64,000 nt of DNA, taken from assembly GCA_019096065.1 (NCBI GenBank), contig JAGUCH010000007.1:6098501-6162500 (forward strand), in the 5' to 3' direction. Source of the stretch: Paracyclopina nana. Taxonomy: Eukaryota > Arthropoda > Copepoda > Cyclopoida > Cyclopettidae. Shown here in pieces: positions 44,301-54,789 of the stretch; the stretch's first letter is position 1, and each line of letters starts with the position of its first letter. The notes beneath the pieces were generated by a model. It made no database searches. It saw only the letters and a list, made by a program, of their open reading frames with translations, and was not told the DNA's origin. The position numbers and the translations under genes were made by a program.

Positions 44301-47300
44301 ATAATATATTTTAGCAGAGCATGAAATATTTTGTTCAAACTAGCAGGAAACGCAAAAAAGCACTTGAAAAAGGTGCCATTATTGACTGAATACACACAGT
44401 GGCACAAAACACTCGAAATAGAGATCATGACAAATGTGCATAAATGGCGACTTGAAAATGCCAAGTTTTAATGCGCTGTTAGAGTTATTTTTAGCAAGCC
44501 TTTTTTTACTCTAGGAAACTCCTTTAAGCAAATCTAATTTTCTGGCCCAAATTCCCAACAATTCCTTTATTTTTAGGGCACATTGGCAAAATGAGTGTTT
44601 TTCTTTTTTTGCATCACTCTCTACAGCAAGGCTCAACTAAGGAACAGGGTGACCCATTAAACTTGACCTCAGACATGTAATAAATAACCTACTGCTTTTT
44701 TGCATGCCTTTAGACCATTTTTAGACCTGGAGCCTGAAAATTAACACTCTTAACCTATCTATATCGTGAATATTGCCACAATGGGGCATTGAGCAGGAAA
44801 AATGCAGCAACTTGTCACTATGATTGGAAGAAGGAATTCGCTTAATATTCATGGAAATACATTTGAATAAAGGTAGCGTTTGATGTGACAAAGGGTCAAG
44901 TGCAAAGGGCAAAAAGGGGGCTCAAAATCTAGAGCAGAAACCCGAAAAAACCTCAAGAATGGCCAAGTCGTGATTTGGCTCTAAATTGACGTTGCACAGT
45001 CTTTTCAGCACCAACAATAAATTGGCAGTCAAAAACCGAAAAAGTAGACTTGGCATTATTGGCAATATTACTAAAAATTGGCCAATTTGAGCATTTTTTC
45101 TCCACAATCTGCCTTATTAGGCCATTTATTTTTTAACCTTTTCAGCTATTGCAGTGCGTTATAATTTTTGCATAATAAGGAGTAGAGCATTACCTTCAAC
45201 GTCAACCAAACTTTAAAAAAAATAATATTTTGTAGTTTTAAATAAATAAAATCCAACATATTCATTAAAAGATCTACGCATTTTAGCTTCCAATTTAAAA
45301 AAAATCCCTTATTAAATACTGATTACCTGAATTTTTTCTTTTGTAAAGAAGACACTGTTTCCGCTGTGGGCGTGGCTGCGGGTGAGGCCCCGCCCCTCAT
45401 TCTTGTCAGGCTCTGAGAGGATCCCCAATTTTGTTTCACTGAAGCACAATCAAAGTCGTGTTGGAAATCCTGATCAAGGCTGCTGCTGTTGTTGCTGAAA
45501 GGCCTCAATCTGGGGGGCAAGGCCACCTCATTGGCCCCAGACACGGTGAGGTGCACAGGAATGGACTCGGATTTGCGCAGGGTCCTTCAAAAAAAAAATA
45601 GAGTGTTTTATTTGACATTTCGAGGCAATATTCAAAATCTCGACAAATGGCATACTTAAGGCTGTGGAAACACCATCAATAACACCAAAGTCAACATTTG
45701 ACCATTTTTGACTTGGCAAAATGTGATTACGACTTTGATGAGATCTTCAAAAGGTTAATTTGTCAAACTTTGCGTGAGATTTGACAATTTGATGGCGGTA
45801 GTAAAAAAGGCTGCATTTTCCGTTTAATTGACAATTTGAGAGAAATACAAGTGGCTTTTTGGCAAGTTGGGAAATAATGCTAAAAGGGCGTTCCCATATT
45901 GACCTGTTAGTCAATTAAGTTAAGTTAGGAAAACAGTTAAGTTAAGTTCAGTTCCGTTCCCAGATATTTATGTAGGTAGAACTTAACTTAGCTTAATTTT
46001 ATGTAGTAGTAACTTGCTTGCTAAGCTAAGTTAAGTTGCCGAACTGAACTTAGCTACAAAAAGTGTTCTCATATGCATAGTAACTGAAGCTCGCTTAATT
46101 GAGAAAAGCTAACTTTGCTCACCAGCTGCTGATGTACAACGCGTTGGTGTGTCAGCTCAGCGGTCAACTGAACATTGCTAAAACGAACCAAACTTGGCTA
46201 GAACAAACTGAACTTAACGGATCAAGTAAGATTGCTATTTTAGCAACGTAACTTGACTAAAAATTCGAATATGGGATCGCCCTAAAGTTGTTGAATGAAA
46301 GTATGATTGAGGCAATTTACCGAAAATTCCAAGAATGAACTTCAAAAGGCCGGAATCAGGAATCTCATTATTAAGATTCCTGTTGAATGTCAAGGCATTA
46401 TTATTGACATTTTTGCATGAGATCTCAAGATGAGGAATAACGCATCTTTTTCTCTTGCTGCAATATAGCGTGACAATACGTACACCCAGCTAGAATTAGA
46501 GCCCATCCTTAGAATTGTCATTTTTTTCCCAGTGCACCGAAAAAATACAGGATTACAAAGCAAGAAACATACTTTTTTAAAACTGATTTGGCATGACAGA
46601 AAAATCCCCAAAAATGGCCATATTTGGTGTACTCCTTAGCTTAGCAAGGCAATTTACTCAGCCTCATGTTCATAAAAAATGTCCTGTTCATGTACGCCCC
46701 AAACTCCTTAGGAAAAGGCACGAAAAACACCTCAATGAAAGGAGAAAAATTGACTCTTAAGACAAGCGCCAGCTGACACTAAAAAAAATCAGATCGACTT
46801 TAAGCCAACTTGAAAGTAAACAAATATAATTTTGGCTACTTAGGGCTCAACATTTTAGTCATTTTGAGCAAAATCAATAGGTAAATTTCATCTTTTATCA
46901 AAGAAACGTGAAGAAAGATAGTTTTGTTTAGAAAAATGCTGAAAAACATGTGACGAAATGGCAAAAATTGCCATTAAAAACGCTGCTCGGCCCCAAGCTG
47001 AACTCGTAGAGTGGCAGTCAGCAACATATTCACTTTTCCTTAAGACAATTTTCTCCATATCTTAAGGCATTCTTAATACATGAACAGGGCATAAGAAATG
47101 TTCAAAGGGTCGTTCTCATATTGCCAGAAAAAGCTTAAGTTAAGGTAAAAATAGCTAAGCAAACGCTCAGCATTTAAAGCAAATAAGCGAAATAACTGGT
47201 TTGCTTTGCCTAATTTCTCTCAACATGAAAAAAAGCAGCTACTTTGCTCTAAATGTTGAGCGTTTGCTTAGCTATTTTTGGCAATATGAGAACGGGCTTT

Positions 47301-50300
47301 ATTGTTTATAAAGCTTACCCAGGCAAATCAGCTCCACCGGCAGAAGTAGACACCATGTTCCTCACAATTTCAGATTGACTTAATTCCTGACTCTCCAGCG
47401 ACTTGAAGTGAACATGTCCTCTGATTTTGGGCGGCCTCGGGCTCGGCGAGGACGGCGTGGATAAAGTCATCGACCTCAGGTCATCAGACAACATTTCAAA
47501 GCTTTGCGATCTGCGCCCAGAATCGACCATGGAGGAATTTGCGCAGCAGATGACATTATTCGTGTCTGGACTTGCCGCAGCCTCTTTTTTCCCACCACCA
47601 GAGTCAGCCTCGAATCCGCTGAGGCCGCTGTCGGAGCCTCCTCCCTCAAGAAGATGCAAATTGGCATGATCTGAAACACGAAGATCGAGCATCAACTAGC
47701 TGTCAAAACATGTGATTGACATGTCAAGAATATGTAGTACAATGTTGACATCTCCCCCACAAAATGAGGCCCACAGTGGGGCAAACTGGGGCCAAAAGCA
47801 TGCCAACAGAGGGCTATGAATGCAATTTTGACCACCAAGTGGCGAAACTATGTGATTAAAATTCCAATTAGCATATTCATGAAAACTGCAGAGTGAAATG
47901 GGGACTTTCTTGGGCCACAATTAATTTTTTGCTGAGTCATCCCCTATTTTTCCATATTGTTATTTTCAGGAGAAAAATAGGCCATTTTTGGGAGCCTAAA
48001 GATGGAGCAATTTTGCAGTCACTTCAGAAAATAGATGAACAATAAGCTAGCATCACTTACAACAGAGGCCACCTAATGAGGTTAATCACTCTAATTACCC
48101 CCCATAATGGGTTGTCATTAGGAAGTGCATAATTTGCAACAAAAAATGCCAAACGGAAAATTGAATTTCCACCACAATCTTGCCAAGCCCACGCGCTATT
48201 TCGCAGCTTCCAAAATTAAGAGAGAGAGAAAAATTTCTCCAAAAAATTATTCAAATTATGGGTAGAAAAATGCCAAAAAAGTTTAGAGAGAAGAGAAAAG
48301 GTGATGATGAATTGGTCTCAGGAAAATGCTACCTTAGGTAAACTTATTGACACAAAGCTCAGTTTTTATTTTTTTGTTTATGAAGTGCAGTGATTTGATC
48401 ACCATATTCAAAAAAATGCTCATTCATCATAGCCCTGAGGAAAGATTAGCTCTCGCGTTTGTTAATGAAACAATGACCAAGTTTGATAAAATCAATTGAC
48501 CTTCTGCAGATGCTTGAATTAGCCACAGCCAAAAATTGATGCAAACTGCCTTTAATCACATGTAAACAATATTTGTGTTTTTAGGAATTCACCATGGCGT
48601 GACCTTGTCCTCATCTTGTACATGGGCAAACATTTGGGTCTTGCCTGTCATGCTAGAAATGTCATCCATAACATGCGGAAGATCACCTTTTTGTTTCGCA
48701 TAAAAGGATTATTGATGTCTGGACAATGGCAGATTTCTAACAAGTCATCTAATAACAGGAAAATATGCAGCAGCGTGGAAAAAGCTTCTTTAGAAGCAGC
48801 GCAGGTCGTAATTGTACTGGCACGCCCAGCTCGCTGCATTTTGAGCAGCGCCACCTACAATTTTTGACGCTTGAAACTAATAGTTAACAAGATGTTCCTA
48901 TTCATACAAGAAAAGGATCATTGTCAATATGCAGTTGCGAAAAACTACGTTGGTGTAATTGGCAAGCAAATTGCACCGGCATTACCAACTTTACAGAGTT
49001 TGAGCAGCGCCACCTACTTTTTACAAAAGAAATGGTTTCTCCTGCATGAAAAGGAAAATCTGTTTGTTTCTTTTTAAAAAGGATGATATTGATGTCTGGT
49101 TAGTGACACACATTTCTTTGAAGTAATCTTGAGTGCTTTTGAGATTGAATAAAAAAAGGCCTTAATAAAACAAATTGTACTGGCGCGCCAAGTTTGAAAG
49201 ATTTCGAGCAGCGCCACCTGCATTTTCCGTCACTGATTGAAACGCTTGGCTTTATATAGGCAGGGTTTTTCAGGAAGATGGGGGGGAATCAATTCAGAAA
49301 TATTTTGATGTATTATGATCTGCCAAAGCCTGGCTTGAAAGCTGATATTTCATTTCCCTATTAGAAGCAAGTGGCTCAACAAAATACTGACCATTTGGAA
49401 GCCTTATCTGATCCTGAAAGTTAAGTCTGCCTTGATCTCTTCCGAAATTGCTGCTAATTTGTCATTTTTTACCTACTCCAGCCAAATTAAGCCTATAAAA
49501 CACTGCTTTATTCCATAAGAATTAGACCTTCTTCAAAAACTTGCTGTTGAAGACTTTTGAGCAAAATGGTCAAAGCACTAGGGCGATCCCATATTCGAAT
49601 TTTTAGTTAAGTTACGTTGCTAAAACAGCAACCTTACTTGATCAGCTAAGTTCAGCTTGTTCTAGCCAAGTTCGGTTCGTTTTAGCCATGTTCAGTTGAC
49701 CGCTGAGCTGACACGTCAACGCGTTGTACATCAGCAGCTGATGAGCAAAGTTTGCTTTTCTCAATTAAGCGATCTTCAGCTACTACGCATGTGAGAACAC
49801 TTTTTGTAGCCAAGTTCAGTTTAACAACTGAACTTAGCTAGGCAAGCAAGCTGGTACTACATAAAATCAAGCTAAGTAAAGTTCAACGTACATAAATATC
49901 TGGGAACGGAACTGAACTAAACTTAACTTTCTACCTAACTTAACTTGACTAATAGGCCAATATGGGAACGCCCTACTATTTTGGGCAGCAGTAGTAGGAA
50001 CTAGCTAGCATAAAATCAAATAAAAATACCTGATTTAGCATATTTCTCTCACAAAATATGCACTTGTGGCAATGTGCACAAATTGTGGCTATTGACCAAA
50101 CTGGCATAACTACAAGTGTAGTGGCACAACAATGAAGGAAGGCCTATGGAAATGCAAAAAGAGCCAGGCCTTTTTAGTGCCTTGGTGATTATGGACCTTT
50201 GAATTCTGGGATATGCTGCAAGTGGTGATAAATGGTCAAACCTGAGGTCAGAAATGTAACAAATGCTGGGCTCGAGATTTCTGTGAAAATGGGGGACATT

Positions 50301-53300
50301 ACAGACATTAATCAGTGACCCCTGGAGGCAAACTTGGAGGTAGCAATTGTCTTATGGGTCCCAGCTTGGGTCCAGATCACATGCTTGAAAAAAAAACACA
50401 GCCAAGCCACCAACCAACCAGAAAAAAATCTAATATGCAATGCTAATATTACATCTATCATTAGATAAGGCGGATTTTCGGGCTACCATTACATGATGAA
50501 TGCAGATGAGCTGGGCAAACATTTCAGCTTCTGCTATGAAGGTCAATGATCAATAATAAGCACTAGTAGCAAAATATTTAAGCCTACATGTATAACTATT
50601 ACTTACTACAAAAGAATTACTAGAGTGTGATTCCTAAAAAATTAAACTCTTTCCTAAACCTGGCCTGACAACCCAATAATTTCCTTAAAATCATAAAAAG
50701 TAGGCAGTTTAATTTTTTAATAGTTGGTGTCTGTTTTTGGCATAGTTTACTTTTTTAAGGATCAGACTCTACTGGTGCAATTTTGGTGAACATTGCAAAG
50801 GGTCAAAAATCTGTTTTGAAGCTATGGCATTTTTCTGTAGCAATTTTGCCTCGCTGCATTGAAGACACATTTTTGCGGCCACTTTTTTTGGTCCTTTTTT
50901 CCATCAACATCTTCTCGTCAAAAACGAAAAGTATCCGGAAAAAGAATCGGATCGATGTTTGACACATATTTGCGCGCTGTTGTGACGTTTGAGTCTCCAA
51001 TTTCGGCCACTGGCGCCAATCAGTCTACCTGTTACTTTGTTTACATTCGAGGCTGAGCTTCGCAGTGCCTTGAAAATTGCTTAATTTGGAACTTTGCAAA
51101 AGAGTGCAAAATGGTCAAAAGCATGCTATATATTATATACACCCATGTCATGGCTGCTATGAATTTATTATTTTTGACATGTGCGCTGGCCAATTTGAGC
51201 CTGGCATCAAAAAGCCTTATTTTGCATGCTCTGCGATTCCTTTATTTTCCACCAAAAAAAATCCACCTTTTGTTCCAACAACACCTTTTGTATTAAAAAA
51301 TGCGAGTATGTGACCAAAATAGCAGAACAAGGGAAACTTTTCAGATTTGCCATGAGAATCAACCTTGGCTCTTTTTTCACCCAAAAAATGCCCGAGTCAT
51401 GCTCATTCAATTTTGTAATGGTGCTTTGGTCAGAAAGTAAAAAAATCCCTCACCAATCTGGATGATGATAATGATTTTTGTATTTCCCTCGCTGCTGAAT
51501 AATAAGTCTTTGATGCCAAAAAATGGCCGTAAGTCTCAAATAATTATTACGAAACGGAGCAGAAAAAATGGCCGCTAATTTTGCTGTCTAAGTTGAGCAC
51601 ACTGGGCGTTACGCACTTGAAAACGGCAGTTCTCGTTCAAAAGTTATCAACTTGTTTTTTCACGATGTGATGCCTTTTAAGTAGTGGCCGATAGTGTTTA
51701 TTATTATACAGAAGCGGAAAAAAGAGGCTTATGGTCATTTTTTATGATGTCACGACAACGACGAGTGGAAATATATAACATAAATAGAGCTTAGAAGTGT
51801 ATCATCAATCTGCTGCAGTAAAATGCTAAATTACGAGCGTTAATAGATTTTTGTGTGCGTATATACATATTTGCATCATTAGAATTCTGGGTAGCCGCTG
51901 CCGCTTTTTTCCGGATATTCAATCGTTTTTCCCATTATTGTTATTACGATTTCCGGGAAACTGCATGCTGAAAATTCAACCGATCTGTTTTAATTAGTTT
52001 CTGAATTTCACGGCAAAAAAGGCTTTTAAATTATGTGAGTGATAATTTGTCAAGTTTAGCCCACAGAAGAAAAGTGTTTTGCAAACTTTTTGTGCTTTTG
52101 ATTAATTGGCAAATTAAGGCTGGAGGCGAAACAATGAAATGCCTAAGTACACACCAAGGCCGAACAACCCAAATTTTCTTAATCACAATGGAGCACTTGC
52201 ATTCTGGCTTCTTACACTTTTTAATGTCTTTGGTGCATACCAAAATTGCTGCGGCCAGTGTGCGCGTGAATTTTAAAAAATGCCCTATTTAAATCTCTCT
52301 ACGTTCTACTGTGCACAGCTTGTTACTCAAATCGTGATCTTGTTTTTCCAAAATGGCTGCTCCTGTTCGGTGGTGCTACGCTTAATTATAGCATGGTAAA
52401 AATCAAACCCTTTCCTGCCACAGTGGATTATTTTCGTACCGAGGCGCGCATCTCAAGTCCCCATAAAACCTAAAAAGCGAGTTTCAAATCGGTTATAACG
52501 AATTCAATTGCAGCATAGAATAATAGCGAATTGAACGCTTTTCGAAATTGACACATTTTGGCAATTTTTGAGCCGCGACAAAAATAGCAATTTTGCGCAA
52601 AAATTGCCGGTTGACATTTCACGCAGTTGAGCGCATGTAATGTCAATCGACAAAACCGCGGAAAATAATTGTAGCAAATTCACGTTCAAGACAAAGATGA
52701 GGATGATGACGAGGACGAGGAACTCGACGAGATGCATCAAAATTGAACTTAAAAGTGTCCGAAAATAAAGATTTTGAGCACGAAATAATGCGGAAGGTCA
52801 TCATTACAATTCGTACGTCGATGAAGGTCTAAAAAAGCCGCGGCTCAAAAAAGTTTTCCACATCTTCAATTTTGCAAAGAAATACTTCATTTCCGCGGAT
52901 TCCATCACGACATCATCATTACAATATGGCAGAAACGTTTACCTCTTTTTCACGATCGCCAGCCGAAAAATTGACCATCGACACTTTTAAGGCCCCAAAC
53001 GCCGCAAACATTTCGCGTAGCTAGGGATTTAGGCTGCCTTAAGGTCGACATTTTGGCAAAATGTAACTGCCTTGAATAACGAGCTGAAATTGCTCGAAAA
53101 CTCGATGGAATTGTTAACTCAATTTGGGTAAAAGTGCGCGAAAAAGCCAAGCATCTTTGCCTTATGCTGGGCCAAAACATTCACGATGCACCGGTTCAAC
53201 GGGGCCTTTTGCTTGAATTTTCGGAAACGGCAAGGAAACACTAAGCGGATGAACATCGCATCGAGTCCGTTTACCGTGGGCAAAATTGGGACAAATTGAG

Positions 53301-54789
53301 CCAAGATGCAGTCCAGGATTTTGGCAAGATCTTTTGCTGCAGCCAAGGACGGCAGCAGCAGCATCGATGCACTCGCAGCATTTCAGCATTAAGGGCGTAA
53401 AAATGACTTAATGACGAAGGAGCCGTACGAAAGGCTGCTGCAACATTAAGCATTAGCGCCTTGAGATACTAAATTCACCTTGTCAGATTTCCATTTTCGC
53501 TCGCCGTCGCCGAAACATTAATTCTAATCAAAGTGTTGAAAACGTCGAGCGCCAGAAGGCGAATTCGCCAAATCCACTTCATAAGCCGCGGGAATTAAAA
53601 ATGCTTACCACTGCGAAGTCCAGTTCGTAAAACGGAAGATAGCACGTGGCGACATCGCTCAAGTCAACTCCGTTGAGGTTTGTTGACGTTTTTGGTTTTT
53701 CTCGCGAAATGAGCGAGTGGAAGTGTGGAACTGAGAAATGAGAATCTACGGGTCTTCGCATGATGGCGGCCAACATACGCCAAAATGGCCAAATCCTCTA
53801 CTGAGTCTCGAGACTCAGCACAATGCTGGAATCTGGATCATTTTGATGAACTCGAGCTTTGACACCGCTCATTTGACGGAATTTCGAATTTGCATTTTAA
53901 TCGTTCGCTTTGATAGGATTTCTGGATTTGTTTACGTTTCGTTTTTCTCGCGAAATGAGCGCATGCAACTGCGAAGTGCGAACCGAGTCTCAACAGCTGA
54001 TTATTCCGAGGTTTCTTAGTTGGATTCTCAGCTTTTTCCAATATTCTCAGTTTTCGTCTCATCAGGTGCCCAATTTTGCTGCAAATACGCTTCTCAAGTC
54101 GAAACGAGGATTTTGCGGTAAGACCGTAAGACGTAAAAAAGAATCGAGTTGTTTCAGCCAAATCGGTTTATTTAGCTCGAACGAAAAAGCCGTTTTTTGC
54201 GTCAGTTTTGCCGAGTTTTACCACTGCTGCTGCTGCTGCGGTGAAATGGCACTTCGTGCTCCTCATTTTCGCCGTTTCAATTGTTTTGTGGCAAAAAAGG
54301 CCAGGTTATGAGATGGCATGCGCGGTCGTAAAATGCACGCATAGGTCATTTCTAAACTGCGATGATCTTACGCCAAGTTCATTGGCGCCATTTTGCGAAA
54401 AGTGGCAATGCCAAGCTCTTTATTAGCCCCATCAGCTTCGGCGAGCGTCATCTTTCGCAAAGCTCAATTCCGTACCTAAAACTTGACCCCAACGCGAGAA
54501 AAGGCAATTTCTTACCTTTGCCGTTGACTAGTAATGGAGTCTTTGTCTTTTCAGGTCTCCGCGGTGAGAAATCCCGGACGGATTGCTGCTGAGTTTTTCT
54601 CAGCGTGGATTTGCGGTCGAGGCTTTTGGCGCGTTTGTCCGTGGGAGTGACCACGCTTTTGCTCGCGGGAATGGAGGATCCGAAAGCAAACACCGTTCTG
54701 GCCTCGTCGCGGCCTCTGCGAGGCTGCTGTGCTTCCCTCGACTCCAAGGCTGACCTCAGCCTCATTTTCGCGCGGTTGGCACTATGCAT
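38345..54789 (-). CDS. Ser-rich protein of unknown family, four exons with long introns
   Basis: Coding exons 54789-54516, 47670-47319, 45584-45327 and 38654-38345 have consensus splice sites, and phases fit at each join (1, 2, 2, then 0 out), giving about 398 residues so far. Sequence is low-complexity and basic/Ser-rich: DKRAKSLDRKSTLRKTQQQS, SFEMLSDDLRSMTLSTPSSP, TLRKSESIPVHLTVSGANE, GSSRRPASARPKAKV, ending SIWEIQKELKRGEMVQ. Repeated RxxS(F/L/E) sites look like kinase or 14-3-3 targets (inference). A start at 54765 has a better context (GAAAATGAG) than 54789. The 3' part is unresolved: it may continue to the exon at 34701, to the one at 27890, or by phase 0 to 24230 of the BPS-SH2 gene. 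I cannot name it. Confidence 0.65.
38884..39100. repeat. MITE-like end pair GGCCCTGTTCACCTGC
   Basis: GGCCCTGTTCACCTGC at 38884 faces GCAGGTGAACA at 39090-39100. Another inverted end, GGTGAACAGGCCC, is at 39928. The long inverted repeat starts directly after 39100, so elements are nested or abutting here. Confidence 0.5.
39101..41553. mobile_element. Long inverted-repeat (foldback-like) element
   Basis: Two arms of roughly 800 bases (39101-39930 and 40785-41553) are inverted copies around an 850-base loop. The outer ends carry GGCTATAGTATAGCC (right) and a one-mismatch version (left), next to GCGGCGG. The inner ends carry GGTAGGTAGATTAGCGCCAC and its partner. Arms match along their length, for example AAATTATAATTGGCAAACTC with CAATTATAATTTAGTATTAC. 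Each arm's outer and inner ends are also related, so each arm may itself be a terminal-inverted-repeat element. No transposase frame was found. The open frames inside (39779-39964, 41042-41245) have no known motifs. Confidence 0.75.
43583..43757. mobile_element. Hairpin MITE with about 75-bp arms
   Basis: Left arm begins GAGCTGGGGCACGTAAAGCA, right arm ends TACTTTACGTGCCCCAGCTC. The arms pair across about 75 bases, including AGGGTCATTAAATAGCT and GGATTTTAAAATGG, with a short loop rich in GC. No coding capacity; the arms are still about 90% matched. Confidence 0.8.
43936..44010 (+). repeat. tRNA-like sequence, probable SINE head or tRNA pseudogene
   Basis: A-box TGGCATAGTGGTTAG and B-box GGGTTCAAACCCC stand about 40 bases apart, as in a tRNA promoter, but the acceptor and anticodon stems do not pair. 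A T-rich tract follows. This fits a tRNA-derived SINE or a dead tRNA. Confidence 0.6.
45884..46284. mobile_element. MITE with AGGGCGTTCCCATATT ends, copy 1
   Basis: Begins AGGGCGTTCCCATATTGAC and ends CGAATATGGGATCGCCCTA, an inverted pair. The interior is rich in AAGTTAAGTTCAGTT-type blocks. It recurs in opposite orientation at 49579-49975. Confidence 0.8.
46677..47095. mobile_element. MITE with CCTGTTCATGTA ends, copy 2 (inverted)
   Basis: Reverse-complement counterpart of 36264-36678: starts TGTCCTGTTCATGTACGCCC and ends TACATGAACAGGGCATAAG. Sits 10 kb away in the same predicted gene. Confidence 0.75.
47107..47298. mobile_element. Short hairpin MITE
   Basis: AGGGTCGTTCTCATATTGCC at the left faces TGGCAATATGAGAACGGGC at the right; inside, GCTAAGCAAACGCTCAGCATT faces its complement. 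The ends resemble those of the 45884-46284 family. It lies 20 bases from coding exon 47670-47319. Confidence 0.75.
48700..49220. repeat. Decayed repeat units carrying GAGCAGCGCCACCT
   Basis: Three blocks end in GAGCAGCGCCACCT (48843-48858, 49002-49016, 49205-49220), each preceded by a related stretch (ATTGTACTGGC, ATTGCACCGGC, ATTGTACTGGC). A second shared block, ATTGATGTCTGG, is at 48711 and 49087. This suggests two units of about 370 bases. Confidence 0.55.
49579..49975. mobile_element. MITE with TAGGGCGATCCCATATT ends, copy 2 (inverted)
   Basis: Reverse-complement counterpart of 45884-46284, 397 bases. It begins TAGGGCGATCCCATATTCGA and ends GGGAACGCCCTA. The outer TA on both sides suits a TA target duplication. 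Confidence 0.8.
53696..53961. promoter_or_regulatory. Repeated TTTTTCTCGCGAAATGAGCG motif
   Basis: Identical 20-base motifs at 53696-53715 and 53942-53961. A shorter version (TTCGCGAAATGAGCG) lies at 21621-21635, next to the first exon of the RA-PH-SH2 gene. Position and TCGCGA core suggest a promoter element. Confidence 0.4.

Larger units (their letters stand above)
41554..45326. other. Intron, no coding exon seen
   Basis: Holds the hairpin element at 43583-43757 and the tRNA-like sequence at 43936. The His-rich open frame 42299-42547 (+) has no splice context or homologue that I recognise. Confidence 0.45.
47671..54515. other. Intron, no coding exon seen
   Basis: Contains the CTCF-like repeat unit at 48.84-49.22 kb, the MITE at 49579-49975, and at 52.7-54.4 kb a CpG-richer, promoter-like stretch with two copies of a CTCGCGAAATGAGCG motif. 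Open frames here overlap on several frames and look accidental. Confidence 0.4.

Noticed and set aside
52675-52742. Acidic run QDKDEDDDEDEE ending at a stop, after a TTGTAG acceptor-like site on + strand
   Set aside because: Could be a C-terminal exon, but it is a GA-rich simple repeat and no upstream exon with a matching phase was found.
53119-53453. Three overlapping - strand open frames
   Set aside because: All three frames are open over the same CpG-rich stretch, typical of low stop density rather than coding.
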